NCBI GenBank assembly: GCA_903862885.1 | Contig: CAIOZU010000032.1 | Coordinates: 1-48,148, forward strand | DNA: 48,148 nucleotides | Direction of reading: 5' to 3' | Source of the DNA: an uncultured Pseudomonadota bacterium | GTDB lineage: Bacteria; Pseudomonadota; Gammaproteobacteria; Steroidobacterales; Steroidobacteraceae | Part shown: piece by piece, positions 8,025-17,185 of the stretch | Layout of the letters: each line of letters opens with the position of its first letter | Numbering within the stretch: position 1 is the first letter of the stretch | The notes under the pieces: model-generated | Databases searched by the model: none | The model's input: only the letters and a program-made list of their open reading frames with translations | Told to the model about the DNA's origin: nothing | Made by a program: the position numbers and the translations under genes

Positions 8025-10214
8025 GTGCGGATGTCACACACACCCAAATGCCTTGAGCTCATTTTAGTCACTATTTTTTTGAGTCTTGTTATGCCACTGA
8101 GCACCGCCGCCACGTCCACCCCTCCTTCAGAAAATGCCTTGCTACGTTCGTGGGTGGGGCCTTACGGCGGCGTGCCCCCCTTCGATCAAATCAAAGTGGC
8201 TGACTTCCCAGCCGCTTTCACTGTCGGCATGCAAGAGCAACTGACAGAGATTGAGCACATCGCCAAAGACCACGCGCCGGCACGCTTTGACAACACCATT
8301 GCGGCATTAGAGCGCTCCGGTCGCACCTTAGATCGCGTCTCACGGCTCTTTGGTATTTATGGCTCCACACTCAAAGACGAGCAGGTTCAAGCCATCGAAG
8401 CCGACTGGGCGCCAAAGCTTGCCAAACAGTCTGACCTCATCACCCAGAATACGGCACTTTTTAGGCGCGTCGCCGCGGTGTATGCCGCTCGCGAACGCAG
8501 TCATCTGACCGCAGAACAGCAGCGTCTGACGTGGGTGGTTTACACCCACTTCGTACGGGCCGGCGCACAGCTTGATGGAGCGGCTAAAGAGAAGCTGTCG
8601 GCGCTAAATCAGTCATTGGCCAGCCTGTATACGCAGTTTAGTCAGCGCCTCTTAAATGATGAGAATGAACACTGGCTGCCTTTAAAAACGGAAGCAGATT
8701 TTGCCGGTCTACCAGACTCTGTGCGGGAGGGCTTGATCGCGGGCGCACAGGCACGCGGCATTGACGCATTGGGCGCTGTATTAAATACGCGCTCCAGTGT
8801 AGAGCCGTTTCTGGAGTACTCCTCTCGGCGTGATCTTCGAGAAACGGTGTGGCGTACTTTTATCAGCCGGGGTGATCAAGCAGATAAAAATGGCACCAAA
8901 GAGATCATCACTGAGATCCTTTCGCTGCGCGCTCAACGCGCGAAACTGTTGGGTTTTAAAACACACGCCCATTGGCGACTTGAAGACTCCATGGCAAAGA
9001 CACCAGAGCGCGCCATGGCACTCATGGAGGCTGTCTGGCCGTCCGCTGTTGCCCGCGTGCATGAAGAAGTCGCTGATATGCAGGTGCTGGCGGATCAAGA
9101 CAGTGTGCAAAGCAATACACCGACTAGCCGCCTAGAAGCATGGGATTATCGCTACTACGCCGAGAAAGTTCGCAAGCAAAAATATGATCTCGATTCCAAT
9201 GAGGTAAAGCCGTACTTACAGCTAGAAAAGCTACGAGAGGGCATGTTCTGGGTAGCGGGCCAGTTGTTTGGCTTTTATTTTAAAGAGGTGCCAGCCGGAC
9301 AAGTCCCCGTCGCCCACCCCGATATACGAGTGTTTGAGGTCACTGATGCGGCCCAGCAACACATCGGTCTGTGGTACTTCGATCCCTATGCGCGACCTAA
9401 TAAGGAATCCGGCGCATGGATGAACGAATATCGTTCACAGGAACGCTTCGACGGCGCGATCACTACCATCGTCTCGAATAATTCCAATTTTGTAAAAGGC
9501 AAACCAGGCGATCCCGTTCTGATCAGCTGGGAAGATGCTACGACGTTGTTCCACGAATTTGGTCATGCATTACACGGGTTATCATCCCACGTGACCTATC
9601 CGACATTAGCCGGCACCTCCGTTGCTCGTGACTATGTGGAATTTCCGTCGCAGTTGCTAGAGCATTGGCTCTCCACACCGGAGGTGCTCAATCACTTTGC
9701 ATTACATGTTGACACCGGGCAACCTATGCCAGTGAGCCTGGTTCAGAAGATCCACAATGCCTCGACCTTCAATCAAGGATTTAAGACGGTCGAATACTTA
9801 TCAAGCGCGCTGATTGATATGAAGCTCCATTTGGCGGGTGACATTCGCATTGACCCCACCACCTTTGAAGCGAGCACCCTGACAGCACTCGGCATGCCCA
9901 GAGAGATGGTGATGCGCCATCGCACCCCTCAATTCGGTCATATATTTTCAAGTGATGGCTACTCAGCGGGTTACTACAGCTACCTCTGGGCAGATACCTT
10001 ATCGGCCGATGCCTGGGAGGCTTTCGTGGAAGCCGGTGGCGCTTATGACCCCGCGGTGGCCAAACGACTCCGCGAGCACGTGTTTATGATTGGCAACACG
10101 GTGGATCCGGCGGATGCTTATCGAGCCTTTCGCGGACGAGATCCAGGAACCGACGCCTTAATGCGCCAACGGGGATTCCCGGTGACAGCGGATCGGTCTG
10201 CTGCAATAAAGTAA
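8025..10214 (+). CDS. dcp: Exported M3 family peptidyl-dipeptidase (Dcp-like)
   Basis: A 729-aa zinc metallopeptidase of family M3. The zinc motif HEFGHALH lies at about residue 510, with the downstream Glu helix and FSSDGYSAGYYSYLWAD near the C-terminus, as in Dcp and oligopeptidase A. It removes dipeptides from, or cleaves, short peptides. A signal peptide (hydrophobic segment about 11-27, cleavage near STA|A) places it in the periplasm, unlike cytoplasmic E. coli OpdA. The start is decided by a full AAAGGAGG (8011-8018) 6 nt before the GTG at 8025; TTG 8019 and ATG 8031 are less well spaced. It begins 28 bases after bufC on the same strand. Confidence 0.92.
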   Translation: MRMSHTPKCLELILVTIFLSLVMPLSTAATSTPPSENALLRSWVGPYGGVPPFDQIKVADFPAAFTVGMQEQLTEIEHIAKDHAPARFDNTIAALERSGRTLDRVSRLFGIYGSTLKDEQVQAIEADWAPKLAKQSDLITQNTALFRRVAAVYAARERSHLTAEQQRLTWVVYTHFVRAGAQLDGAAKEKLSALNQSLASLYTQFSQRLLNDENEHWLPLKTEADFAGLPDSVREGLIAGAQARGIDALGAVLNTRSSVEPFLEYSSRRDLRETVWRTFISRGDQADKNGTKEIITEILSLRAQRAKLLGFKTHAHWRLEDSMAKTPERAMALMEAVWPSAVARVHEEVADMQVLADQDSVQSNTPTSRLEAWDYRYYAEKVRKQKYDLDSNEVKPYLQLEKLREGMFWVAGQLFGFYFKEVPAGQVPVAHPDIRVFEVTDAAQQHIGLWYFDPYARPNKESGAWMNEYRSQERFDGAITTIVSNNSNFVKGKPGDPVLISWEDATTLFHEFGHALHGLSSHVTYPTLAGTSVARDYVEFPSQLLEHWLSTPEVLNHFALHVDTGQPMPVSLVQKIHNASTFNQGFKTVEYLSSALIDMKLHLAGDIRIDPTTFEASTLTALGMPREMVMRHRTPQFGHIFSSDGYSAGYYSYLWADTLSADAWEAFVEAGGAYDPAVAKRLREHVFMIGNTVDPADAYRAFRGRDPGTDALMRQRGFPVTADRSAAIK

Positions 10215-10256
10215 GCGGTGCGGCGTTAGCGGGCCGATTAAGACGAGCGGCGTGGC

Positions 10257-11459
10257 TCAGTACAGCCATGCCCCTGCCCATTCCTCCCGCCATGCCCGCT
10301 CATCATGCGATGTCATTAACTCCAGATCCCGTGGCGTGGCATTAGAGTCATCCACCCACTCTCGCAGCCAAGGGCCGCCGTTGATCACATCGATGGCCAA
10401 GCGCCCTTGCACATACTCATAAGGGAAATCACGCCACAGCGGGTAATCCGATCGCAAGGCTCGCAGCGCCTTAAAAGCCACTGCCATTAAGCGCCACGGC
10501 TTGAATGTCTGATGACCATACGCGCCATCATCTAAATGAATCTGCAAGCCGTTACACAGCTGCCCCACATGCTTATGAACGGTGGGCTCAAACCAGCACG
10601 GTCTTAAACGGCAGCCAGTCAGCCACTCAGGCGCCAGTCGGTGCATCTGTTCAAGCCATTCGTGTGCATCCACATCGGGTGCACCAAATAACTCCAACGG
10701 TCGAGTGGTACCCCGCCCCTCAGAGAGGGTAGTGCCCTCCAAAAGCACCGTCCCAGAGTAGGCGCGCGCCATGGAGAGTGAGGCGGCATTGGGACTTGGG
10801 TTAACCCACGCCCGCTCACCCAAGGGCCATCCAAAGCCTGGCCCCTCGTCGGGCAACCAACCGCGCAGGGGAACGACGTCATAATCAACCTGCAGGGCAA
10901 GCTCACGAATGAACCAGTGCCCCGCCTCGCCTAGCGTGAGGCCATGACGCATAGGGAAACGTCCGGCCCCCACGAAACTCTCGTAGCCTGCCTGCAGAGC
11001 CAACCCCTCCACAATCCGGCCGGCCGGATTGGGCCGATCGAGCACCCACACGGTTTTGCCGTGTTTGGCGGCAGCCTCCAACAGATAGCGCAGAGTAGTT
11101 AAAAAAGTATAGATGCGACAACCCAGATCCTGCAGATCGATCAGCAAGACATCAAAACTGTCCATCATCTCGTCCGTGGGCTGACGCACGTCGCCGTACA
11201 GACTAAACACCGGGATACCCAAGCGAGGATCCAGATAGTCCAAAGACTCCACCATATTGTCTTGCTTGTCGCCACGCAGCCCATGCTGTGGACCAAACGC
11301 GGCGGTGAGGGTGATATCCGCAGCCAGCGCCAGCGCATCCATCGCGTGCGTCAACTCTTTGGTTACCGAGGCGGGATGGGCAAGCAAGGCCACCCGACAC
11401 CCTGATAGGCGTCGACGTCGCACCGGATCTGCCAGCAGCTGATCAATCCCAAAATCCAT
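10257..11459 (-). CDS. namZ: NamZ-type exo-beta-N-acetylmuramidase (DUF1343)
   Basis: A 400-aa DUF1343 protein. Members of this family remove terminal MurNAc from muropeptide or peptidoglycan-derived sugars. Motifs seen are GIDQLL, VALLAHPASV, FGPQHGLRGDKQDNM, IPVFSLYG, DVLLIDLQDLGCRIYT, VLDRPNPAGR, EGTTLSEGRGTTRPLELFGAP and a C-terminal DLFEYV-like FPYEYV segment, all in family order. No signal peptide is visible, so it would act in the cytoplasm, whereas many known members are exported. AGGA lies 8 nt upstream of the ATG. It follows the DOMON-like gene on the same strand by 11 bases, suggesting one transcript with alkB and fba. Confidence 0.9.
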   Translation of the reverse strand: MDFGIDQLLADPVRRRRLSGCRVALLAHPASVTKELTHAMDALALAADITLTAAFGPQHGLRGDKQDNMVESLDYLDPRLGIPVFSLYGDVRQPTDEMMDSFDVLLIDLQDLGCRIYTFLTTLRYLLEAAAKHGKTVWVLDRPNPAGRIVEGLALQAGYESFVGAGRFPMRHGLTLGEAGHWFIRELALQVDYDVVPLRGWLPDEGPGFGWPLGERAWVNPSPNAASLSMARAYSGTVLLEGTTLSEGRGTTRPLELFGAPDVDAHEWLEQMHRLAPEWLTGCRLRPCWFEPTVHKHVGQLCNGLQIHLDDGAYGHQTFKPWRLMAVAFKALRALRSDYPLWRDFPYEYVQGRLAIDVINGGPWLREWVDDSNATPRDLELMTSHDERAWREEWAGAWLY

Positions 11460-11470
11460 GGGCGTTGATC

Positions 11471-12019
11471 CTACGCTATACGCAGCAAAAATCCGCGTCG
11501 ATCATGAAAATCTGGCCGCTTCAGTGGGTGATGCACTGCAAAATAATGCAGACCACCACCGACTGCCTCGATCACGGCTGATAGACCAAGCTCCAAAGGT
11601 CCAGCCGGCCAGGTGCCCGATCGCAATCGCACAATCACGGTGGCTTGCGACTCAGATACTTCGCTCGTGATCAGTGGCACCCCGGCGTCGATGTCCTCTG
11701 CCCTCACCCGATAATCAGAAAATGCATACGCGGCGTAGGCCCCTGACGGCGACCAGTTAAACTCATGGTAGCCGAGCTCACCGGGACGTCCGACAAACGC
11801 CTCAAAACAGGTATGTCGCCACAACTCATCGGCTCGCTGCGTGCGGCTATGGGAAGGCATCACGCACTGATCCAGCGTGCCTGACAGATCATAGCGACAT
11901 TCAATAACCCCAGTAACAAAGCAGGTCACGGTAGCCTCAATGCTCACGGACAAAGGGGCAGCCGGCACCGTGGGGTGCGGCAGCAGCGGTGCGATCCAAT
12001 GCGCGCGAATGGGGTCCAT
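11471..12019 (-). CDS. DOMON-like domain protein
   Basis: A 182-aa protein with the pattern ADELWRHTCFEAFVG, YHEFNWSPSGAYAAYAFSDYR and a final HHPLKRPDFHDRRGF, which defines the DOMON-like family of proteobacteria, a single beta-sandwich. The family has no established role. I place the start at the ATG at 12019, with an AGG 9 nt upstream; the longer frame begins with a TTG at 12052 and has no Shine-Dalgarno. It lies between alkB and namZ on the same strand with short gaps. Confidence 0.82.
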   Translation of the reverse strand: MDPIRAHWIAPLLPHPTVPAAPLSVSIEATVTCFVTGVIECRYDLSGTLDQCVMPSHSRTQRADELWRHTCFEAFVGRPGELGYHEFNWSPSGAYAAYAFSDYRVRAEDIDAGVPLITSEVSESQATVIVRLRSGTWPAGPLELGLSAVIEAVGGGLHYFAVHHPLKRPDFHDRRGFLLRIA

Positions 12020-12083
12020 AACATGAAGCCTACGCGGTATCGACTCGGACAATGGAAGATTAACATTCAGCTATCAAGAGCGT

Positions 12084-12719
12084 CTAGTTTGCTCGTCTGA
12101 AGGTTAAGTTATAGCGACACGACGTCTTAACGGTACTAGACAAGGCCTTGACTGTACGCACCGCATGGTAGCCCAGTCGCGCCGCTCGTCCCCACACCAG
12201 CACATCGCCGTCTTCCACAGGCACAGGGATGGACGGACCCGATCGGTTCGCGCCGTACCAAACAAACACCGCTGGCAAGCCGATGGACACGGAGACGATC
12301 GGCTGGCTGAGATCGATCTCATCCTGATCTCGGTGCGATCCCATCTTCGCGCCGATGGCATAGCGATTGAGCAAGCAACAGTCGGGATGGAAGTGCTGAA
12401 AGCCAGCGACCGCCGCTGCCCGCTGCGCCAGCTCTAAAAATAAGGCTGGCATGACCGGCCACGGCTTGCCGGTGAGCGGATCCACAGAAACATAACGATA
12501 GCCGCTGGCATCTGAGTGCCAACCCTGAGTACCCACATTGCTCATGGCGACTGACATCGCGCCATGATGGGGCGTCGTCAGGTGCCTAAAAGGCGCCTGC
12601 GCGGTGACCTCATCAATCACGACCGCCAGTGGGTCGGTACTCACAAATCGCTTTAGCCAAAAGACATCGGGCGCCACCGGTATTACCGATGGCGAAAAGC
12701 CCGCCCACAGATCTCCCAT
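12084..12719 (-). CDS. alkB: Alpha-ketoglutarate-dependent DNA repair dioxygenase AlkB
   Basis: A 211-aa protein that oxidatively removes 1-methyladenine and 3-methylcytosine damage from DNA. The core matches E. coli AlkB closely: NRYAIGAKMGSHRDQDE (iron ligands H and D in HRD), IVSVSIGLPAVF, DGDVLVWG, the distal YHAV histidine, and a final CRYNLTFR with the 2-oxoglutarate-binding arginines. The start is the ATG at 12719, 7 bases after the end of fba on the same strand; a longer frame would run into fba. Expressed probably together with fba. Normal length for the family. Confidence 0.95.
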   Translation of the reverse strand: MGDLWAGFSPSVIPVAPDVFWLKRFVSTDPLAVVIDEVTAQAPFRHLTTPHHGAMSVAMSNVGTQGWHSDASGYRYVSVDPLTGKPWPVMPALFLELAQRAAAVAGFQHFHPDCCLLNRYAIGAKMGSHRDQDEIDLSQPIVSVSIGLPAVFVWYGANRSGPSIPVPVEDGDVLVWGRAARLGYHAVRTVKALSSTVKTSCRYNLTFRRAN

Positions 12720-12726
12720 CACTGCC

Positions 12727-13764
12727 TTAGACGTAGCGCTTGGCCATCGCTTCAATGGGAATCGGTTTGATACGATCGGCGTGCCCCGCACAGCCGAAGG
12801 CCTCAAAGCGCGCCTTACAAATTGCACGCGCCGCCTTGGTGGCAAGACTCAAATATTTTCTTGGATCGAATTCGCTCGGATCTTTCGCAAAAGCCTGTCG
12901 AATCGCACCGGTCATAGACAAGCGAATATCCGTATCGATATTGATTTTACGCACGCCGCTTTTGATCCCGCGCTGGATTTCTTCTACCGGCACGCCATAG
13001 GTCTCTTTTATGTCGCCGCCATTGTCGCGAATCACCTTGAGCCACTCTTGCGGCACACTCGACGAGCCATGCATCACCAAGTGAGTATTAGGTATCGCCG
13101 CATGGATCTTCACAATACGATCCATCGCCAAAATATCTCCCGTGGGTTTACGAGTGAACTTATAAGCACCGTGACTGGTGCCGATGGCGATCGCCAGGGC
13201 ATCCACACCGGTTTTAGCCACAAAGTCTTTAGCCTCGGCGGGATCAGTGAGCATCATATCGTGAGTGAGAATGCCTTCTGCACCCCCTCCATCCTCCTCA
13301 CCGGCCTGTCCAGTTTCTAAAGATCCCAAGCAACCCAACTCGCCCTCCACCGAGACGCCTAAGGAATGCGCCATATCGCAGACCCACTTGGTCACCCGCA
13401 CGTTGTACTCATAATCAGCCGGCGTTTTGGCATCTTCTTTCAAGGAGCCATCCATCATCACCGACGAGAACCCTGAGCGAATTGATGCCAGACACACGCT
13501 CGGGGCAGCACCATGATCTTGGTGCATCACCAGCGGAATATCAGGATGCGACTCGATCGCTGCTAACACTAAGTGCCTCAAGTAGGGCTCGCCAGCATAT
13601 TTTCGAGCACCGGCCGAGGCCTGCAGAATCACTGGGCTTCGCGTCTCTTCAGCGGCCTCCATGATCGCTCGGACTTGCTCCAGGTTATTCACATTAAACG
13701 CAGGAACTCCGTAATCGTGTTCAGCCGCATGATCAAGCAACTGCCGCAGTGACACTAAAGCCAT
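12727..13764 (-). CDS. fba: Class II fructose-bisphosphate aldolase
   Basis: A 345-aa zinc-dependent aldolase that splits fructose 1,6-bisphosphate into glyceraldehyde 3-phosphate and dihydroxyacetone phosphate in glycolysis and gluconeogenesis. Signatures are [22 protein letters not shown] (catalytic Asp and zinc His), [30 protein letters not shown] and KINIDTDIR. It is of the longer CbbA-like form common in proteobacteria. AAGGAG lies 6 nt before the ATG. The first gene of a probable fba-alkB-DOMON-namZ transcript. Confidence 0.96.
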   Translation of the reverse strand: MALVSLRQLLDHAAEHDYGVPAFNVNNLEQVRAIMEAAEETRSPVILQASAGARKYAGEPYLRHLVLAAIESHPDIPLVMHQDHGAAPSVCLASIRSGFSSVMMDGSLKEDAKTPADYEYNVRVTKWVCDMAHSLGVSVEGELGCLGSLETGQAGEEDGGGAEGILTHDMMLTDPAEAKDFVAKTGVDALAIAIGTSHGAYKFTRKPTGDILAMDRIVKIHAAIPNTHLVMHGSSSVPQEWLKVIRDNGGDIKETYGVPVEEIQRGIKSGVRKINIDTDIRLSMTGAIRQAFAKDPSEFDPRKYLSLATKAARAICKARFEAFGCAGHADRIKPIPIEAMAKRYV

Positions 13765-13923
13765 GTGATCTCCTTAAAAACTCAACGGTTTTCTCAGTGC
13801 CCCGTGCCAGCCCGCGGGCGCGATGGGCGAATACGCCTAGTTTACATACATCAGCGGGATAGGCGTACCCGTCACGCGGCCTCAAAAGGCGGCCCGGTGG
13901 TCGCCAATGACCAAGGTCGCCCC

Positions 13924-15510
13924 TTACGACCGGGTGGGCCTTAGCCCCTGTGACCACCCGCGGCGAGCGCGCGGAGGGACCCATTGCACCAGAGCCCATT
14001 CGGGCCTCGAGGCCACTTTTAAATACCCCATTAAATCGGGCAACTGCTCAAGCTCTGAGGGGAGTACCGCCGACTCAACGAGGCGCTGCATCGAGCGATT
14101 CTCAGACCGATGGGCGCCTTTTGCCCAGCCCATCGGCCGCTGACGCGAGACCTGCTCACGGACCACCTCACGCTCACCAATCAGACGCGCCGCAAAGCGC
14201 GCTGTACCGCCCTGCTCACTCGCTGAACAGCGCAAAATGAGCGTGTTCCCACAATTTTCCACAATAGTTTGTGCGGCTTGGTTCCCATAGGTAGCAGACA
14301 CCTGGGCAATAGACTGAAAGCCGAGCACGCAGCGCCCTCCAAACTTTCTTAAGCGAGCGAGCGCATCTTTGAGGCCATCGATAGCGCCTAACGCATCTAA
14401 CTCATCGACCACAAACCACAGCCGTTGATCCCCTTGACCGCCACTCATCGCTTCAAAGATTGCGAGTCGCATCCACGTGGAGATGACACTTCGCAAAGAA
14501 GAAATTTGATCCGCCTGATAAGGCAGAAACAAGACGCCTCTCCCTTCGCGCACGAAGCGGCGAATTGAAAATCCATCGGCCTGTTGCTGATTGATATACC
14601 CCAAAGGAGCCAGAGCACTGACTAACACCGTGCGAACCGAGGCAAACATTCGCTCATTGCCTGATTGTAAGAAAGGCTGAGCGGTGCTGCCCTCCAACAT
14701 CACGGCAAGCTCATCGATCGGCGCCGAACGACATAAGTAAAGCAGCTCCTTCAGATCACGCAGACCCCCTTGATGGGTACGCGCGAGCAATGCGCTGAAA
14801 AACACGCGCGCATATTGATTCCATTGATGATCACCCACCCCCGAATCAGGAATCAACGAACGCGCCATTTGATCAAAGTCATAGGGCTCAGCAAGCTCCG
14901 TATACAGATCCCAGCGCAACGACCTTGGATCAAAAGGATTTAAAATCACGTCTCCGCGTTCGGGCTGATAAAAATGTGAAAGATAACCGCCGTCTGGATC
15001 TGCAAATACGGCTCGATCTCCACGCACCAACGCCCGAGCGAGCAACTCATGGATCGCCGTGCTCTTACCGGTACCGGTACTGCCAATCATTTTAAAATGT
15101 TTCGTTTCATCTAATAGGCTGATCGGGTGACCAGCCAATGACAGCGCTGCACCCAGAGATCCTCGATCAAACGCTCGCGATCGCTGGGCGATCACACGCG
15201 TCCCGCGACGCACGCTCATCTGATCGCCGCCAATCGGCACGCGACGTGCCGCCCAAAACCCGAGTAGGGGGACCCACCCGACCGACATCGACGCACAGAC
15301 CAGAGGCGGTGCACCCAGCGCACTCATTCCCCACCGCAACACGCCACCCACCAACAGACCCATCGGCAATACCACCACCGCCATCAGCGGGGCTGTTAAT
15401 AGGTGGTGTCTAGGCGCCGCTCTGGATCGAAATCCGATCCAAAGCGCCAGCACACACAGCGCGTACAGCAAACAAGCACCGATCGCGCCTCCCCCCAATA
15501 CCACTTGCAT
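13924..15510 (-). CDS. VirD4/TraD-like type IV coupling protein (orphan)
   Basis: A 528-aa ATPase of the conjugation coupling-protein family. Two membrane segments occupy residues 1-75 (hydrophobic blocks near 7-27 and 40-62), followed by the nucleotide-binding region with Walker A GSTGTGKSTAI near residue 144 and Walker B FVVDELDALG near 357, a QSIAQVSATYG motif and ENCGNTLILR typical of TraD/TrwB. In conjugation such proteins feed DNA-relaxase complexes into a type IV channel. No relaxase, channel or integrase gene is nearby, and it sits beside a RadC gene, so it looks like a remnant of an integrative element. GAGG 4 nt before the ATG supports the start. Confidence 0.88.
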   Translation of the reverse strand: MQVVLGGGAIGACLLYALCVLALWIGFRSRAAPRHHLLTAPLMAVVVLPMGLLVGGVLRWGMSALGAPPLVCASMSVGWVPLLGFWAARRVPIGGDQMSVRRGTRVIAQRSRAFDRGSLGAALSLAGHPISLLDETKHFKMIGSTGTGKSTAIHELLARALVRGDRAVFADPDGGYLSHFYQPERGDVILNPFDPRSLRWDLYTELAEPYDFDQMARSLIPDSGVGDHQWNQYARVFFSALLARTHQGGLRDLKELLYLCRSAPIDELAVMLEGSTAQPFLQSGNERMFASVRTVLVSALAPLGYINQQQADGFSIRRFVREGRGVLFLPYQADQISSLRSVISTWMRLAIFEAMSGGQGDQRLWFVVDELDALGAIDGLKDALARLRKFGGRCVLGFQSIAQVSATYGNQAAQTIVENCGNTLILRCSASEQGGTARFAARLIGEREVVREQVSRQRPMGWAKGAHRSENRSMQRLVESAVLPSELEQLPDLMGYLKVASRPEWALVQWVPPRARRGWSQGLRPTRS

Positions 15511-15614
15511 AAACCCTCAGACGTCATCTCTTAAAGACGCTCAGTGAATGACTTTTAAGGACACCTGTCACGACGCATTTGTGGTGATTCATCGAGAAAT
15601 AGATCTCATGCGCT

Positions 15615-16091
15615 CTAAAGTAAGCCGCGCTCAGCTAACGAAACTATCTCACCCCCTGCGATGATCAGATGGTCAAGGACTCGAATATCAACGAGGGCAA
15701 GCGCGGCGATGAGCCGCCGCGTGATGTGCTCATCGGCACGACTTGCCTCGGCGACGCCAGAGGGATGGGGATGACACAAAATGACCGCAGCGGCATTTTT
15801 GGCGAGTGCTAACTTCACGACCTCACGTGGGTGGACGCTGGCACTGTCAATCGTGCCCCTAAAAAGTTCAATCAGTTCAATCAGTCGGTGACGAGTGTCT
15901 AACAACACCACCACGAACACCTCATGCTCGAGTGCTCCGAGCTGTAGTGTCAAGAAATCACGAACCAGCTTGGGATTGGATAATGATGTTCCGCGCCGCA
16001 GTCGGCTCGAGAGCGCCTGCTTAGCAGCGAGAACAATCTCTTCGGTCGATGCGGGCGCAAAACCGCCCTGTGCGCGTGCTTTATAAAACAT
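15615..16091 (-). CDS. radC: Short RadC-family JAB/MPN protein
   Basis: A 158-aa RadC. It holds the JAMM metal motif HPHPSG followed by S..D (about residues 106-118) and the upstream DTRHRLIE and TIDSASVHPREVVKLAL blocks. Despite the name, this family is not proven to repair DNA; short versions of this kind are common on plasmids and integrative elements. The start is the ATG at 16091, with GGAGA 6 nt upstream; a longer frame to 16262 is probably not translated. It lies just upstream of the coupling-protein gene on the same strand. Confidence 0.88.
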   Translation of the reverse strand: MFYKARAQGGFAPASTEEIVLAAKQALSSRLRRGTSLSNPKLVRDFLTLQLGALEHEVFVVVLLDTRHRLIELIELFRGTIDSASVHPREVVKLALAKNAAAVILCHPHPSGVAEASRADEHITRRLIAALALVDIRVLDHLIIAGGEIVSLAERGLL

Positions 16092-16175
16092 CAGGTCTCC
16101 GTCGATATAACCCGCGCAGAGCGCACTCAAGGCGTCATAACGGGATCGGGAGACGGTAGCGCGTCGCGCGCTTAA

Positions 16176-16197
16176 ACACCCGTCGCATTTCGGGTGT
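16176..16197 (-). terminator. Possible terminator hairpin downstream of sucD
   Basis: A 7-bp perfect stem (ACACCCG / CGGGTGT) with an 8-base loop lies about 105 bases after the sucD stop on the same strand. It is followed by TTTAAG rather than a long T-run, so it is only a weak candidate for ending sucCD transcription. Confidence 0.3.
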
Positions 16198-16300
16198 GAT
16201 TGTCGAATAACAGATCGGTCAGCAGCGGATGTAAAGGCAACGCACCGACCAGGGCTTCCCACAATGCACAGCCCCGCGACTCGTGCGACGACGCTTTACT

Positions 16301-17176
16301 TTATAAAACGGATTGGAGCAATCGACCCATGTCAGCCGGATTACGGGTCACTTTAATGCCGCACTCCTCCATCACGGCCAACTTCTCCTGCGCCGTGCCC
16401 TTACCACCGGAGATGATCGCACCGGCATGGCCCATGCGTTTGCCAGGCGGCGCAGTGACACCGGCAATGAACCCGACAACCGGTTTACGCATATGTGTCT
16501 TAATCCAGCGGGCACAGGTTTCTTCATCATCGCCGCCGATCTCACCGACCATAATGACGGCATCTGTTTCAGGATCGGCATTAAAGAGTCGCATCACATC
16601 AATGTGCTTCAAGCCGTTGACCGGATCACCACCGATACCCACGCAGGTGGACTGACCGAGACCCAATTCCATCAACTGGCCCACAGCTTCATAGGTCAGC
16701 GTGCCTGAACGTGACACCACGCCAATACGTCCTTTCTTATGGATATGGCCAGGCATGATCCCAATCTTGATTTCTTCAGGGGTAATAACACCGGGGCAGT
16801 TTGGGCCGACCAAGAGAGTCGACTTACCCCTCATGCGATCCCGGGTATTGATCATATCCCGCACCGGCACGCCCTCTGTAATGCAGATCACAAGCTCTAT
16901 ACCGGCATCGACTGCTTCATCAATGGCAGCTGCTGCAAACGGTGGCGGTACGTAAATGACTGAAGCGGTTGCACCGGTTTGCTGCATGGCTTCTTTGACA
17001 GTTCCATAAATCGGAATGCCCTCAAAGTTCTCGCCAGCCTTGTTTGGATTCACGCCACCCACAAAGCATGCTTTACCGTTCGCATAATCGCGACACATGC
17101 GGGTGTGAAACTGCCCCGTCTTGCCTGTGATCCCCTGGGTGATCACTTTGGTGTGTTTGTTAATCAAAATACTCAT
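16301..17176 (-). CDS. sucD: Succinate--CoA ligase, alpha subunit
   Basis: A 291-aa subunit of succinyl-CoA synthetase, which makes ATP or GTP from succinyl-CoA in the TCA cycle. It starts [21 protein letters not shown] (CoA-binding Rossmann part) and carries the phosphohistidine segment [16 protein letters not shown] with H at about residue 250. The gene starts 9 bases after the sucC stop, so both are one operon. Considered and set aside as a malate-CoA ligase subunit because the sequence reads as ordinary SucD. Confidence 0.97.
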   Translation of the reverse strand: MSILINKHTKVITQGITGKTGQFHTRMCRDYANGKACFVGGVNPNKAGENFEGIPIYGTVKEAMQQTGATASVIYVPPPFAAAAIDEAVDAGIELVICITEGVPVRDMINTRDRMRGKSTLLVGPNCPGVITPEEIKIGIMPGHIHKKGRIGVVSRSGTLTYEAVGQLMELGLGQSTCVGIGGDPVNGLKHIDVMRLFNADPETDAVIMVGEIGGDDEETCARWIKTHMRKPVVGFIAGVTAPPGKRMGHAGAIISGGKGTAQEKLAVMEECGIKVTRNPADMGRLLQSVL

Positions 17177-17185
17177 GGGTGTTCT

